A stretch of DNA of 22,693 bases from Pseudomonadota bacterium (GCA_023435725.1 JAEYRD010000182.1:1-22693); one strand, 5' to 3'; positions 1-11,158 are shown, counted from the stretch's first letter. Notes: generated by a model from the sequence alone, not told the origin. Translations and numbers: made by a program.

Positions 1-1
1 G

Positions 2-769
2 CGTTACGTGCCGCTGTCCTCCGTCGCGGCGATCGAGATCGCGCCGGGGCCCAACCAGATCAGCCGCGAAAACGGCAAGCGACGCGTGGTGGTGATGGCG
101 AATGTCAGGGGACGCGACTTGCGCTCCTTCGTCGCCGAGGCCCAAGCGGCGGTCGCGGAGAAGGTCAAGCTGCCGCCGGGATACTGGATTGGCTGGGGCG
201 GACAGTTCGAGCAACTGGTCTCTGCGACCAAGCGGCTGACGATCGTCGTGCCGGTCGCGCTCTTGCTGGTGTTCCTGCTGCTGTTCATGGGCATGGGATC
301 GGCGGCGGATGCGGCTCTCGTGTTCTCCGGCGTGCCATTGGCATTGACCGGCGGCGTCGCGGCGCTGTCGCTGCGCGGCATCCCGCTGTCGATCAGCGCA
401 GGCGTCGGCTTCATCGCATTGTCGGGCGTCGCCGTGCTCAACGGCCTCGTCATCATCGCCTTCATCGAGCGGCTGCGCAGCGAGGGGCGGCCGATAGCGG
501 AGGCTGTCCGCGAGGGCGCGCTGACGCGGCTGCGGCCGGTGCTGATGACCGCGCTGGTCGCCTCCCTCGGCTTCGTGCCGATGGCGCTCGCCACCGGGGC
601 CGGCGCCGAGGTGCAGCGGCCGCTCGCCACCGTGGTGATCGGCGGCATCATCTCCTCGACTGTGCTGACGCTTCTGGTGCTGCCGGCGCTCTACGTGCTG
701 TTCCGTCGTGACGCCGCGAGCGAAGCGCCTACAATGGTGCCTGATTTGGCAACTTCCGAGGGGCGATAG
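2..769 (+). CDS. Heavy-metal efflux RND transporter, CzcA/CusA type (C-terminal part, 5' end outside window)
   Basis: The reading frame is open from base 2 to a TAG at 767-769, so this is the last 255 codons of a gene of normally about 1,040 codons. In the family, this inner-membrane proton antiporter works as a trimer with a periplasmic adaptor and an outer-membrane channel to expel divalent or monovalent metal ions. The visible part starts in the second periplasmic loop (PPGYWIGWGGQFEQL at residues 58-72). It then runs through five hydrophobic segments at about 79-97, 103-125, 132-155, 181-201 and 207-235. The stretches GFIALSGVAVLNG (136-148) and RPVLMTALVASLGFVP (178-193) are typical of the heavy-metal subfamily (HME-RND). 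The next gene, a cation diffusion facilitator, starts 2 nt downstream and supports a role in metal export. The exact metal (Zn/Co/Cd or Cu/Ag) cannot be read here because the deciding residues lie upstream of the window. Confidence 0.93.
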   Translation, partial: RYVPLSSVAAIEIAPGPNQISRENGKRRVVVMANVRGRDLRSFVAEAQAAVAEKVKLPPGYWIGWGGQFEQLVSATKRLTIVVPVALLLVFLLLFMGMGSAADAALVFSGVPLALTGGVAALSLRGIPLSISAGVGFIALSGVAVLNGLVIIAFIERLRSEGRPIAEAVREGALTRLRPVLMTALVASLGFVPMALATGAGAEVQRPLATVVIGGIISSTVLTLLVLPALYVLFRRDAASEAPTMVPDLATSEGR

Positions 770-771
770 AC

Positions 772-1758
772 GTGGGCAACCACGACCATCACAGTCATCA
801 CCACCATGACCATAGCGGGCACGACCATGGTCATGACCACAGCCATGATCATGGTCATGGTCTTGGCCACGCGCATGTCCATGCGCCCACGAACTTCGGC
901 AGGGCATTCGCGATCGGCATTGCGCTGAACACCGCGCTGGTCGTGGCTGAAGCCGTCTATGGCTATATCAGCAACTCCACCGCCCTGCTCGCGGATGCCG
1001 GCCACAATCTCAGCGATGTGCTCGGCCTGGTGGTGGCGTGGGGCGCGTCGATCGCGGCGAGGCGCGCGCCGAGCGGTCGCTTCACCTACGGCCTTCGCGC
1101 CTCCACCATCCTGGCGGCGCTCGCGAACGCGGTATTCCTGCTGGTCGCGACCGGTGCGATCGGCTGGGAAGCGATCCTGCGCCTGCGCGAGCCGGAGCCA
1201 ATCGCGGGTGTGACCGTGATGGTGGTCGCCGGCATCGGCATCTTCATCAACGGTTTCACCGCCATGCTGTTCGCGAGGGGACGCAAGGACGACCTCAACA
1301 TCGAAGGCGCCTATCTGCACATGGCCGCCGACGCCGCGGTCTCGCTCGGCGTCGTCGTCTCGGCCGCGCTGATCATCTGGACCGGCTGGCTCTGGCTCGA
1401 TCCGGTCACCAGCCTCGTCATCTGCGCCACCATCCTCTGGAGCACGACCAGCCTGCTCCGCGGCTCCATCGACATGTCGATGGCAGCTGCTCCGAAGGGC
1501 ACCGACCTCGCCGCGATCAGGGCGTTCCTGCTGGCGCGGCCCGGCGTCTCAGGGATCCACGATCTCCACGTCTGGCCGATCTCGACCACCGAGACCGCCC
1601 TGACCTGCCATCTCGTCATGCCCGCCGGCGCCGTCGATGCGTTCCTGATGGAGACGGCGCAGCTGTTGAAGACGACGTTCCGCATCGGCCACACCACGCT
1701 TCAGATCGAGACGCACCCCGACAATGGCTGCGCGCTGGCGCCGGATGATGTGGTGTGA
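772..1758 (+). CDS. Cation diffusion facilitator (CzcD-like Zn/Co/Cd exporter) with His-rich N-terminus
   Basis: This 328-residue inner-membrane exporter of the CDF family would move Zn2+ or a similar divalent ion out of the cytoplasm in exchange for protons. The N-terminus is a metal-binding tail with 18 histidines in the first 37 residues. The membrane domain follows from about residue 43. Its metal site appears as the pairs H78/D82 (AGHNLSD) and H183/D187 (HMAAD) in the second and fifth membrane helices. A cytoplasmic C-terminal domain follows from about 235, with the HDLHVWPIS motif. The start is GTG at 772, preceded by GAGGGG eight nt upstream inside the end of the RND gene. With only 2 nt between the genes, translation is probably coupled. 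A palindromic repeat follows the stop. Substrate choice (Zn against Co or Ni) is not resolved. Confidence 0.95.
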   Translation: MGNHDHHSHHHHDHSGHDHGHDHSHDHGHGLGHAHVHAPTNFGRAFAIGIALNTALVVAEAVYGYISNSTALLADAGHNLSDVLGLVVAWGASIAARRAPSGRFTYGLRASTILAALANAVFLLVATGAIGWEAILRLREPEPIAGVTVMVVAGIGIFINGFTAMLFARGRKDDLNIEGAYLHMAADAAVSLGVVVSAALIIWTGWLWLDPVTSLVICATILWSTTSLLRGSIDMSMAAAPKGTDLAAIRAFLLARPGVSGIHDLHVWPISTTETALTCHLVMPAGAVDAFLMETAQLLKTTFRIGHTTLQIETHPDNGCALAPDDVV

Positions 1759-1782
1759 GGTGTGCGCCCTTCGCCTCCACAT

Positions 1783-1868
1783 CGTCATTGCGAGCGCAGC
1801 GAAGCAATCCAGACTGCCTCCGCGGAAACAGTCTGGATTGCTTCGTCGCTTCGCTCCTCGCAATGACG
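1783..1868. repeat. Palindromic intergenic repeat, family A (REP-like)
   Basis: An imperfect palindrome of 86 nt. It begins CGTCATTGCGAG and ends CTCGCAATGACG, with inner arms GAAGCAATCCAGACT and AGTCTGGATTGCTTC around a short loop. It lies between two convergent genes (the CDF exporter and a methyltransferase), where it could act as a two-way transcription end or protect mRNA 3' ends. A second copy of the same family is at 22464. Similar palindromes are, from memory, abundant in Bradyrhizobium genomes. Confidence 0.85.
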
Positions 1869-1886
1869 GCGTGGAGAGATGGGTGC

Positions 1887-2768
1887 TTACGCCGCCTTCG
1901 CCGTCACGATCCAGATCGCACCCGGCAAGGCCACCGACTGGCCCTTGAGGAACGGAGCGAGCGTCTCGCGGATGGAGGCTTTCGCGGCCTGGTACGTCTC
2001 CGGCGGATGGCCTTGCAGCGCGCGGCTGGCGGGGCCGATCTGGAGCGAGCCTTCGACGGCAGCATCGAGCCCGCCGCCGATGGCGATATCCATGGCGAGA
2101 TTGTGCGGCTCCATCGCGACGTCCACGAAGCCGGCACCTTTCAGGATGCGCATGACACGCTCTTCCGAAGCGAAGGCGAACGGGCCTGGTTCCTCCGGCC
2201 CGACCGGCGGCATCTTCGGCACATGCTTGTAGACCGCCATCAGCGGCGCCATCATCCAGGGGTTCTCCTTCGGCTCGCGCCAACAGGCAAAGGCAAGCCG
2301 TCCCGTCGGCTTCAGCGCACGCCGCAAATTGGCGAAGGACGCGACGGGATCGGCAAAGAACATGACGCCGAAGCGCGAGGCCAACAGGTCAAAACTCGCC
2401 GGCTCGAACGGATGGACCGTCGCATCGGCCAGCACGAAATCGAGCGGCAGACCTTTCGGCGCCAGCGCACGCGCCTGTGACAGCATCGGTTCGGAGACGT
2501 CGAGCCCGAGCGCAAAACCGTTCGGCGCCACCGCTTTCGCGAACGCGACCGTCGTCGCGCCCGAGCCGCAGCCGACGTCGATCACGCGCTCGCCCGGCTT
2601 CGGACTGGCGCGGTCGATCAGGACATCGGCGATGGGGCCGAGCAGGGTCTCCTGCACCGCGTGACGATCGGCCCAGCGCTGCCCGCTCGGGCCGTTCCAA
2701 TAGGCGATCTGGTCGGCGTTCTCTGCATGTCCGCTTGGCTGCTGCATGATGTCCCAAGTGTTTGCCAT
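1887..2768 (-). CDS. Class I SAM-dependent methyltransferase (UbiE/COQ5-like fold), substrate unknown
   Basis: The protein has 293 residues from the ATG at 2768 (MANTWDIMQQ). A longer open frame reaches 2837, but its extra residues do not look like a methyltransferase N-terminus. The SAM-binding motif I is VIDVGCGSG at 62-70. Acidic residues follow at D90 (GLDVSEPM, end of strand 2) and D115 (LADATVHPF), with a post-motif near 145-160 (LRRALKPTGRLAFACW). These place it among Rossmann-fold methyltransferases that act on small molecules. The N-terminal YWNGPSGQRWADRH stretch (23-36) recurs in alphaproteobacterial proteins of this type. It stands alone on the minus strand and converges on the metal exporter across a palindromic repeat. 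No neighbour points to a pathway. Confidence 0.85.
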   Translation of the reverse strand: MANTWDIMQQPSGHAENADQIAYWNGPSGQRWADRHAVQETLLGPIADVLIDRASPKPGERVIDVGCGSGATTVAFAKAVAPNGFALGLDVSEPMLSQARALAPKGLPLDFVLADATVHPFEPASFDLLASRFGVMFFADPVASFANLRRALKPTGRLAFACWREPKENPWMMAPLMAVYKHVPKMPPVGPEEPGPFAFASEERVMRILKGAGFVDVAMEPHNLAMDIAIGGGLDAAVEGSLQIGPASRALQGHPPETYQAAKASIRETLAPFLKGQSVALPGAIWIVTAKAA

Positions 2769-2999
2769 CGCACTATACCTGCCGTCACCGCGGTCTAGTA
2801 GATGCTGTAGCTGCATAACAAGGCGGGGAATTACCAAATCTGAAGATCGTGCCTCGGTGACTCATGCGCCACGGCAAGCCCGGCAGCGATGTCGGTAGAT
2901 GCGATTCAGCGGAGCAGGTATTTGCCGGCAGCGCGCTTCAGCGGAGCACACCGCACGATACAGCGAGGAGATTTGCTGCACGACCTGCGCTACGCTACG

Positions 3000-3191
3000 T
3001 CATTCCGCTGCCAGCGCGGCCCCGGTTCGCTTGGCAAGGACGCGGCGGAAGTCCGCGGCGAGCTCGTCGTAGTAGTGAGCGAGCCCCTCGTAAAAAGCCC
3101 GACCGGCCTCATCCGGAGCTTCTTGAGCCGCTTTCATGCAGTGGGCGGCTTTGGACTCGTACCTTTCCAGCTTCGTGCGAAGATCACTCAT
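3000..3191 (-). CDS. Small unknown protein, 63 residues, helical
   Basis: I do not recognise a function. The frame starts with ATG at 3191, and GGAG lies about 10 nt upstream on the minus strand. A longer in-frame extension reaches 3356, but it has no ribosome site and runs close to the tRNA, so the short form is preferred. The product (MSDLRTKLERYESKAAHCMK...) is rich in Ala, Glu, Lys and Arg. It would fold as two or three amphipathic helices, with aromatic residues around 40-50 (FYEGLAHYYDELAADF). There is no signal peptide and no membrane segment. It resembles the short helical proteins of unknown role found in Bradyrhizobium. It lies downstream of tRNA-Val on the same strand, with a gap of about 180 nt. 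Confidence 0.6.
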   Translation of the reverse strand: MSDLRTKLERYESKAAHCMKAAQEAPDEAGRAFYEGLAHYYDELAADFRRVLAKRTGAALAAE

Positions 3192-3371
3192 CACGCGATA
3201 CTCCACGCTGTTACGGGAGCTGGAACGGTGGTTTGGGCGGCAATCGAAAAGATGACCAAACGGAGGCAAATTCGGACGCGTGGGAGGCCCTTTCTGGGCA
3301 TCGCGAGCCTGGCGAGGGGGCCAAGAGCGCCGACAAACGGGCCGCGGAGAGTGCAAACCGCCTGATTTGAT

Positions 3372-3448
3372 TGGTGGGCGGTCACGGATTCGAACCGCGG
3401 ACCCTCTCGGTGTAAACGAGATGCTCTAACCAGCTGAGCTAACCGCCC
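3372..3448 (-). tRNA. tRNA-Val (anticodon UAC)
   Basis: Read on the minus strand, the 5' acceptor arm GGGCGGT pairs with ACCGCCC, followed by discriminator A and an encoded CCA. The D arm is GCTC/GAGC. The anticodon stem TCTCG/CGAGA encloses the loop TTTACAC, giving anticodon TAC (valine). The T arm carries GGTTCGAAT. The length is 77 nt including CCA. Confidence 0.96.
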
Positions 3449-3458
3449 TCGCCGCTTC

Positions 3459-3486
3459 TTTATCCTCACGGGCCCTTGGTGAGCAA
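3459..3486 (-). promoter_or_regulatory. Candidate promoter of tRNA-Val
   Basis: On the minus strand TTGCTC (3486-3481) and GATAAA (3464-3459) are 16 nt apart. They match a housekeeping sigma factor promoter and would start transcription a few bases before the tRNA 5' end at 3448. The -35 box lies just past the stop of the Gfa-like gene. This is judged by eye. Confidence 0.45.
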
Positions 3487-3496
3487 GTGCAGAACA

Positions 3497-3901
3497 TCAA
3501 TCCTTCGGCCTCCCCGGCAGCAGCGGCACCGCGTCGATCCACACTGCCGCAGACTGGCACCAGATCTGCCTGACAGGCCGCAACGCGTCGCGCTGGCGGA
3601 TGCTGCCCCAGCGAATGCCCCAATCGTCGGCCTGATCGCCCTCGCCGCTGGTGAACAGCGGGGAACCGCAATCACCGCAGAAATGCTGGAAGCGCATCCG
3701 GCCGTTGTCGCCGCGCTTGCCGTAGACCTTGGGCGTGCCGCCGGTGAGCTTGACGTCGGCGACGCTGCAGATCGCCGTCACCCGGAACGGCGATCCCGTC
3801 AGGGTCTGGCAATCCCGGCAATGGCAGACCGAAACCGCCTCGGGATCGACCTCGGCTTCAAACGTGATCTGCCCGCAATGGCATTGCCCGTCGATCTGCA
3901 T
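3497..3901 (-). CDS. Gfa/CENP-V family zinc protein (glutathione-dependent formaldehyde-activating enzyme-like)
   Basis: The protein has 134 residues and begins MQIDGQCHCG. The family's zinc-binding cysteine pattern is complete: C7 and C9 (CHC), C26, C28 and C31 (CHCRDC), and C75 and C78 (CGDC). Members bind one structural zinc ion and often a second catalytic-site zinc. The named member condenses formaldehyde with glutathione, but most homologues have not been tested, so the activity is only a family-level guess. The start is ATG at 3901, preceded by AGGAAGGGG directly upstream. The gene lies downstream of lon on the same strand. The strong lon terminator sits between the two, so it probably has its own promoter. 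It is followed closely by tRNA-Val. Confidence 0.85.
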   Translation of the reverse strand: MQIDGQCHCGQITFEAEVDPEAVSVCHCRDCQTLTGSPFRVTAICSVADVKLTGGTPKVYGKRGDNGRMRFQHFCGDCGSPLFTSGEGDQADDWGIRWGSIRQRDALRPVRQIWCQSAAVWIDAVPLLPGRPKD

Positions 3902-3923
3902 CCCCTTCCTTTCTCAAGCCCCC

Positions 3924-3955
3924 AAAACAAAAACGGCGCCCGAAGGCGCCGTTTT
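3924..3955 (-). terminator. Rho-independent terminator of lon
   Basis: On the minus strand the stem AAACGGCGCC/GGCGCCGTTT (11 bp when a flanking A-T pair is included; 3930-3940 with 3945-3955) closes on the stable TTCG tetraloop. It is followed by a T-rich run, TTTTTGTTTT. It begins 18 nt past the lon stop codon. Confidence 0.93.
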
Positions 3956-3973
3956 ATCATCTTTCGCTGAACC

Positions 3974-6397
<2,424 letters not shown>

Positions 6398-6723
6398 GGC
6401 CTTTTCCTTTTGCTTTGCCCCCCTGCACGCAGCCCGCCATGATCATGCGCAACCGCCACAAGGTGCCGAGGTGATCCGCAGAAACCGGTCGGTCCTCTCA
6501 CGAATTGGACCGGCCCGCCAGATCGAAACTGAGGCGAATCTTGAAGGGAATTCCAGCTCGCCCCCGACATTAGGTGGCTATCGACACGGGGGGTGTCAAG
6601 TCATTGAAAAATACGCGCCATCAGGCGCTTACGCACGCGTATAAGCGACGCAACATCGGCTGCGGAGATACAATTCCGCAGCCGTCAGTTCTGATTGGAC
6701 GATTTGGCCTCCAGCGCCGCAGA
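6398..6723. other. Spacer between clpX and lon (326 nt)
   Basis: No protein gene is supported here. The right part holds the clpX-side hairpin at 6657-6684. The left part must hold the lon promoter and leader, because the hairpin and the spacer length argue against simple read-through. A TTGACA box on the minus strand (6599-6594) is present, but I see no good -10 partner at normal spacing. Confidence 0.5.
6657..6684 (-). terminator. Hairpin downstream of clpX, likely terminator
   Basis: A perfect 10-bp stem, CGGCTGCGGA/TCCGCAGCCG, with an 8-nt loop. It starts about 40 nt after the clpX stop. No strong T run follows on the minus strand, so termination may be partial or the stem may only protect the mRNA end. 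Confidence 0.55.
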
Positions 6724-7995
<1,272 letters not shown>

Positions 7996-8441
7996 TCATG
8001 TCTCCGTCCGCCGTTCGATCGTGTCGCTCGATCGCTCCATTCCGGCACGTCGCCGTCATGAAGTACAAATAGAGCAAATTCCGTACCAAAAAAGACCCTA
8101 GGCGTTACATCCCGTGCGAATCACGGTCACTCGATTCTCCCGCGATCATAGCCGATCAATCGTAGCCAACCATGCTGTCACCCGACTATCAAGAATTCGC
8201 TAATCGGGGACCCGCCGGCTACCCGTGACAATACCGTGATTTCACGTCTTGGCACGGGCGAAGTGATCGAAATCACCCCGACGTTGCTGGATTGCCACGA
8301 AAAACAAGCACGAAAGCGGAACTTCCTGCCTGTCGCAGGGCGCAAAACCCCGTTTTGCGCGCCTGCGAACGCGTTCCGAACGTGATGTCGCCCTCACGAT
8401 CCCCGACATCCCCGGGGACCGTTCTTGCAATCCCGGTAGTG
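7996..8441. other. Spacer between clpP and clpX (446 nt)
   Basis: No protein gene is supported on either strand. The segment contains the strong hairpin at 8334-8367 and, nearer clpX, an AT-richer stretch around 8060-8100. That stretch is where a clpX promoter would be expected, but I cannot name convincing -35 and -10 boxes. Confidence 0.55.
8334..8367 (-). terminator. Strong hairpin after clpP (terminator or processing element)
   Basis: The stem GCGCAAAAC/GTTTTGCGC (9 bp, loop of 3 nt) extends by a further CGCAGG/CCTGCG pairing across one bulged base, giving 15 bp in all. It starts 74 nt after the clpP stop. On the minus strand no T run follows at once; a T5 appears about 30 nt later. It may attenuate transcription between clpP and clpX. 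Confidence 0.5.
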
Positions 8442-9077
8442 CTACGGGGTCTTCGCCGGCGCCGCCTCTTCGGCGCGCTTGTCGATGACCTTGTCGACCA
8501 GGCCGAACTCCTTGGCGTCGTTCGCGGTCAGGAACTTGTCGCGTTCCAGCGCATCCTCGATCGACTTGTAGGTCTGGCCGGTGTGCTTCACGTAGATCTC
8601 GTTGAGCCGCTTCTTCAGGTTCAGGATTTCCTGGGCGTGCAGCATGATGTCGGTGGCCTGGCCCTGGAAGCCGCCGGAGGGCTGGTGCACCATGATGCGC
8701 GCGTTCGGCAGCGAGAAGCGCATGTCCTTCTCGCCGGCAGCGAGCAGCAGCGAGCCCATCGAGGCCGCCTGGCCCGTGCACAGCGTCGAGACCGGCGGAC
8801 GGATGAACTGCATCGTGTCGTAGATCGCAAGGCCCGACGTCACCACGCCACCCGGCGAGTTGATGTACATCGAGATTTCCTTCTTCGGATTTTCCGCCTC
8901 AAGGAACAGCAGCTGCGCGACGATCAACGTCGACATGCCGTCCTCGACCGGGCCGGTCACGAAGATAATGCGCTCCTTCAAAAGGCGCGAGAAAATGTCG
9001 TAGGCGCGCTCGCCACGGTTGGTCTGCTCGACCACCATGGGCACGAGGTTCATGTAGGTTTCAACCGGATCGCGCAT
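8442..9077 (-). CDS. clpP: ClpP, proteolytic subunit of Clp protease
   Basis: ClpP forms a 14-subunit barrel serine peptidase that degrades substrates fed by ClpX or ClpA. The 211 residues carry the complete catalytic triad: S106 in GQAASMGS, H131 in MVHQPSGG and D180 in ERDKFLTA. The spacing matches E. coli S97/H122/D171. The N-terminal propeptide region is short (MRDPVETYMNLVPMVVEQT). The start is ATG at 9077, with AGGTG upstream. The gene lies between tig and clpX on the same strand, the classic proteobacterial order. A hairpin terminator separates it from tig, and a possible heat-shock promoter lies about 150 nt upstream. The C-terminus (AEEAAPAKTP) is a short Ala/Pro tail. Confidence 0.98.
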   Translation of the reverse strand: MRDPVETYMNLVPMVVEQTNRGERAYDIFSRLLKERIIFVTGPVEDGMSTLIVAQLLFLEAENPKKEISMYINSPGGVVTSGLAIYDTMQFIRPPVSTLCTGQAASMGSLLLAAGEKDMRFSLPNARIMVHQPSGGFQGQATDIMLHAQEILNLKKRLNEIYVKHTGQTYKSIEDALERDKFLTANDAKEFGLVDKVIDKRAEEAAPAKTP

Positions 9078-9228
9078 GAGTCACCTAGAGTTTTCGGACG
9101 CGGACATCGCCAATCCCAGCTGCCAGTGTTGGCTGCATTTGCCGGAAGGCCGATGGACGTCCCGTGATGCAGGACTTGTGGGTAGAAGACTGGTAGTCAG
9201 AACGCTTGGGTACAGGGCGTACCGACAG

Positions 9229-9254
9229 ATATAGCCCATTTCGCGCCAGACAAG
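9229..9254 (-). promoter_or_regulatory. Candidate RpoH (sigma-32) promoter of clpP
   Basis: On the minus strand CTTGTC (9254-9249) is followed 14 nt later by CTATAT (9234-9229). This is close to the alphaproteobacterial heat-shock pattern CTTG-spacer-CYTATNT. Transcription would begin near 9222 and leave a leader of about 145 nt before clpP. It is found by eye; position and partner gene fit, but strength is unknown. Confidence 0.4.
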
Positions 9255-9306
9255 TGCGGAGCGCATTAAGGCTTAATCCAAGGGGCAGTTGAAGCTGATT
9301 CGCACA

Positions 9307-9344
9307 AAGAGGCCCAGCCAGCCACCTGGCTAGCTGGGCCTCTT
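9307..9344 (-). terminator. Terminator of tig
   Basis: A 12-bp perfect stem, AAGAGGCCCAGC/GCTGGGCCTCTT, with a further inner AGCC/GGCT pairing. It is followed on the minus strand by a short TTTGTG. It lies about 38 nt after the tig stop. Confidence 0.8.
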
Positions 9345-9362
9345 CGCTGATCATCCTTAATA

Positions 9363-9383
9363 GAAGGCTTTCTCAAAGCCTTC
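9363..9383 (-). terminator. Second hairpin overlapping the tig stop codon
   Basis: A perfect 9-bp stem, GAAGGCTTT/AAAGCCTTC, with a 3-nt loop that includes the last bases of the tig stop codon. No T run follows it directly. Together with the larger stem at 9307-9344 it forms a tandem 3'-end structure. Confidence 0.45.
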
Positions 9384-10743
9384 AGGCTGCGGTCTTTTCC
9401 GCATCATCGTCCTTGTAGAGGTCCTCGCGCGAGACCTTCTTCTCGGTCACGTTGGCGAGTTCGAGGATGAAGTCGACGACCTTGTCCTCATAGATCGGTG
9501 CACGAAGCTGGGCCAGCGCGTTGGCGTTGTTGCGGTAAAAGTCCCAGACTTCCTTCTCGCGGCCGGGCATCTGGCGCGCCCGCTCAATCACCGCGCGACC
9601 AACTTCGTCGTCGGTCACGGTGATCTTGTTCTTCTCGCCGATCTCGGAGAGCACGAGGCCGAGCCGCACGCGGCGGTCGGCGATCTTGCGGTACTCTTCC
9701 TTGGCGGCGTCTTCAGTGGTGTCCTCGTCGGCAAAGGTCTTGCCGGCGGAGTCCATCTCGGCCTTGACCGAGTTCCACATCAGATTGAATTCCTCGTCGA
9801 CGAGCGAGGGCGGCGCCTCGAAGCGATGCGCCTCGTCGAGGCGGTCGAGCAGCGCGCGCTTGACGCGCTGACGAGTCGCGCCGGCAAACTCGGCGGCCAG
9901 ACGCTCGCGCGCGGCTTCCTTCAGCTTGTCCAGCGATTCCAGGCCGAGCGTCTTGGCGAACTCGTCGTCGATCGCGACGTCCTGCGGCGCCTCGATCAGC
10001 GTCGCCGTGGTCTCGAACTCGGCCGGCTGGCCGGCGAGCTTGTCGTTCATGTAGTTCTTGGGGAACGACACCTTCAGCGTGCGGGTCTCATTGGCGGCGA
10101 TGCCGATGAGCTGCTCCTCGAAGCCGGGAATGAAGGTGTTGGAGCCGATCACGACCTGGATGCCCTCGCCGGTGCCGCCTTCGAAGGCTTCGCCGTTGAT
10201 GGTGCCCTTGAAGCCGACGGTGACGCGGTCACCCGACTCGGCCTTGGCGCCCTCGCCCTTTGCAGCATAGCCGCGGTTGGAATCGGCGATCCGCTTGATC
10301 GCTTCGTCGACGTCGGTGTCGGACACGTCAGCGACGGGCTTCTCGACCTGGAAGCTCTTGAAGTCGGCGAGCGCGATCGCCGGCACCACCTCGATCGCGA
10401 CCGTGTAGGTCAGGTCGGTCTTGCCCGAGAGCAGTTCGTCGACCGCGGCCTGTTCGGTCGGCATGGTGATCTTCGGTTCGGTCGCGAGACGATAGCCGCG
10501 CTCGGAGAAGAGCTGCGTGTTGGTGTCGCGGATGGTCTGGTCGATGGTCTCGGCCATCACGGAGCGGCCATAGACCTTCTTCAGGTGAGCGACCGGCACC
10601 TTGCCGGGACGGAAGCCGTTGATGCGGACCTTGTCCTTGAGGTCGACGAGCTTGGCACCGGCCTTGGCGTCGAGATCAGACGCGGGAACGCTGATCTTGA
10701 ACTCGTGCTTCAATCCTTCCGAGAGGGTCTCTGTGACCTGCAT
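9382..10743 (-). CDS. tig: Trigger factor, ribosome-associated chaperone and peptidyl-prolyl isomerase
   Basis: Trigger factor binds the ribosome exit tunnel and shields new chains. The true start is the ATG at 10743 (MQVTETLSEGLKHEF), giving 453 residues, the usual size. The frame stays open up to the tRNA-Leu gene, but that extension is not protein-like. The ribosome-docking signature GFRPGKVP is at 43-50. The FKBP-type isomerase domain spans about 168-252 (GDRVTVGFKGTINGEAFEGG...). The C-terminal arms form the substrate cradle. Upstream of the ATG is AGAAGATTGGACGC, a modest ribosome site. It heads the tig-clpP-clpX-lon block. Two stacked hairpins follow the gene. tRNA-Leu lies 177 nt upstream on the same strand, and I see no separate tig promoter between them. 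Confidence 0.97.
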   Translation of the reverse strand: MQVTETLSEGLKHEFKISVPASDLDAKAGAKLVDLKDKVRINGFRPGKVPVAHLKKVYGRSVMAETIDQTIRDTNTQLFSERGYRLATEPKITMPTEQAAVDELLSGKTDLTYTVAIEVVPAIALADFKSFQVEKPVADVSDTDVDEAIKRIADSNRGYAAKGEGAKAESGDRVTVGFKGTINGEAFEGGTGEGIQVVIGSNTFIPGFEEQLIGIAANETRTLKVSFPKNYMNDKLAGQPAEFETTATLIEAPQDVAIDDEFAKTLGLESLDKLKEAARERLAAEFAGATRQRVKRALLDRLDEAHRFEAPPSLVDEEFNLMWNSVKAEMDSAGKTFADEDTTEDAAKEEYRKIADRRVRLGLVLSEIGEKNKITVTDDEVGRAVIERARQMPGREKEVWDFYRNNANALAQLRAPIYEDKVVDFILELANVTEKKVSREDLYKDDDAEKTAA

Positions 10744-10920
10744 GGCGTCCAATCTTCTTTTCGTTCGGTCCAGGCGCGCATGCGTCGGGACGCTGTCATT
10801 AATCGATCCGACGCGAGGCAAACGCCTCAACGCCGGTGGTTCATCGGACCCGACTCCCTGACGGAAAGCATCCGCGAGGAGCGAGGCCCTTCGGTAATCC
10901 GTGCAAACGCTGAAAGCGCT

Positions 10921-11005
10921 TGGTGCGGGCGGAGGGACTCGAACCCCCACAACTTTCGTCACTGGAACCTAAATCCAGCGCGTCTACCAGTTCCGCCACG
11001 CCCGC
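10921..11005 (-). tRNA. tRNA-Leu (anticodon UAG)
   Basis: On the minus strand the acceptor arm GCGGGCG pairs with CGCCCGC, then discriminator A and an encoded CCA. The anticodon stem CTGGA/TCCAG holds the loop TTTAGGT, giving anticodon TAG (leucine, CUA/CUN codons). The long variable arm (TGACGAAAGTTGT) is typical of class II tRNAs. The T loop is GGTTCGAGTCC. The length is 85 nt with CCA. Confidence 0.96.
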
Positions 11006-11050
11006 GTGAATTTGCATCAAGACCGGCCGCGATGCCGCGGGCGGCCGGGC

Positions 11051-11080
11051 TTATAACATGTGCCTGACTGTTCGCAGCAA
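11051..11080 (-). promoter_or_regulatory. Candidate promoter of tRNA-Leu (and possibly tig)
   Basis: On the minus strand TTGCTG (11080-11075) and TTATAA (11056-11051) are 18 nt apart, fitting a housekeeping promoter. Transcription would start near 11044, about 39 nt before the tRNA 5' end. This is judged by eye. Confidence 0.5.
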
Positions 11081-11158
11081 AAAAATGGCCCGTCGAGGCA
11101 CGCTTCAAGTAGGCACGACGGCTGGACTTATCCAGCGCGGCGTGGTCCGCATCGAGCC

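Noticed and set aside
780..885. Tandem-like CATGACCATGGTCATG repeats as an operator or repeat array
   Set aside because: They are explained by the codons of the His/Asp/Gly-rich N-terminus of the metal exporter.
2905..2948. Direct repeat of a 12-mer (TTCAGCGGAGCA) 32 nt apart
   Set aside because: Only two copies, with no further periodicity and no link to a gene or element; probably chance or a small local duplication.
6569..6600. CTTGACA on the minus strand as a lon heat-shock promoter
   Set aside because: The -35 box is good, but no -10 box fits at normal spacing; CCTAAT is about 20 nt away.
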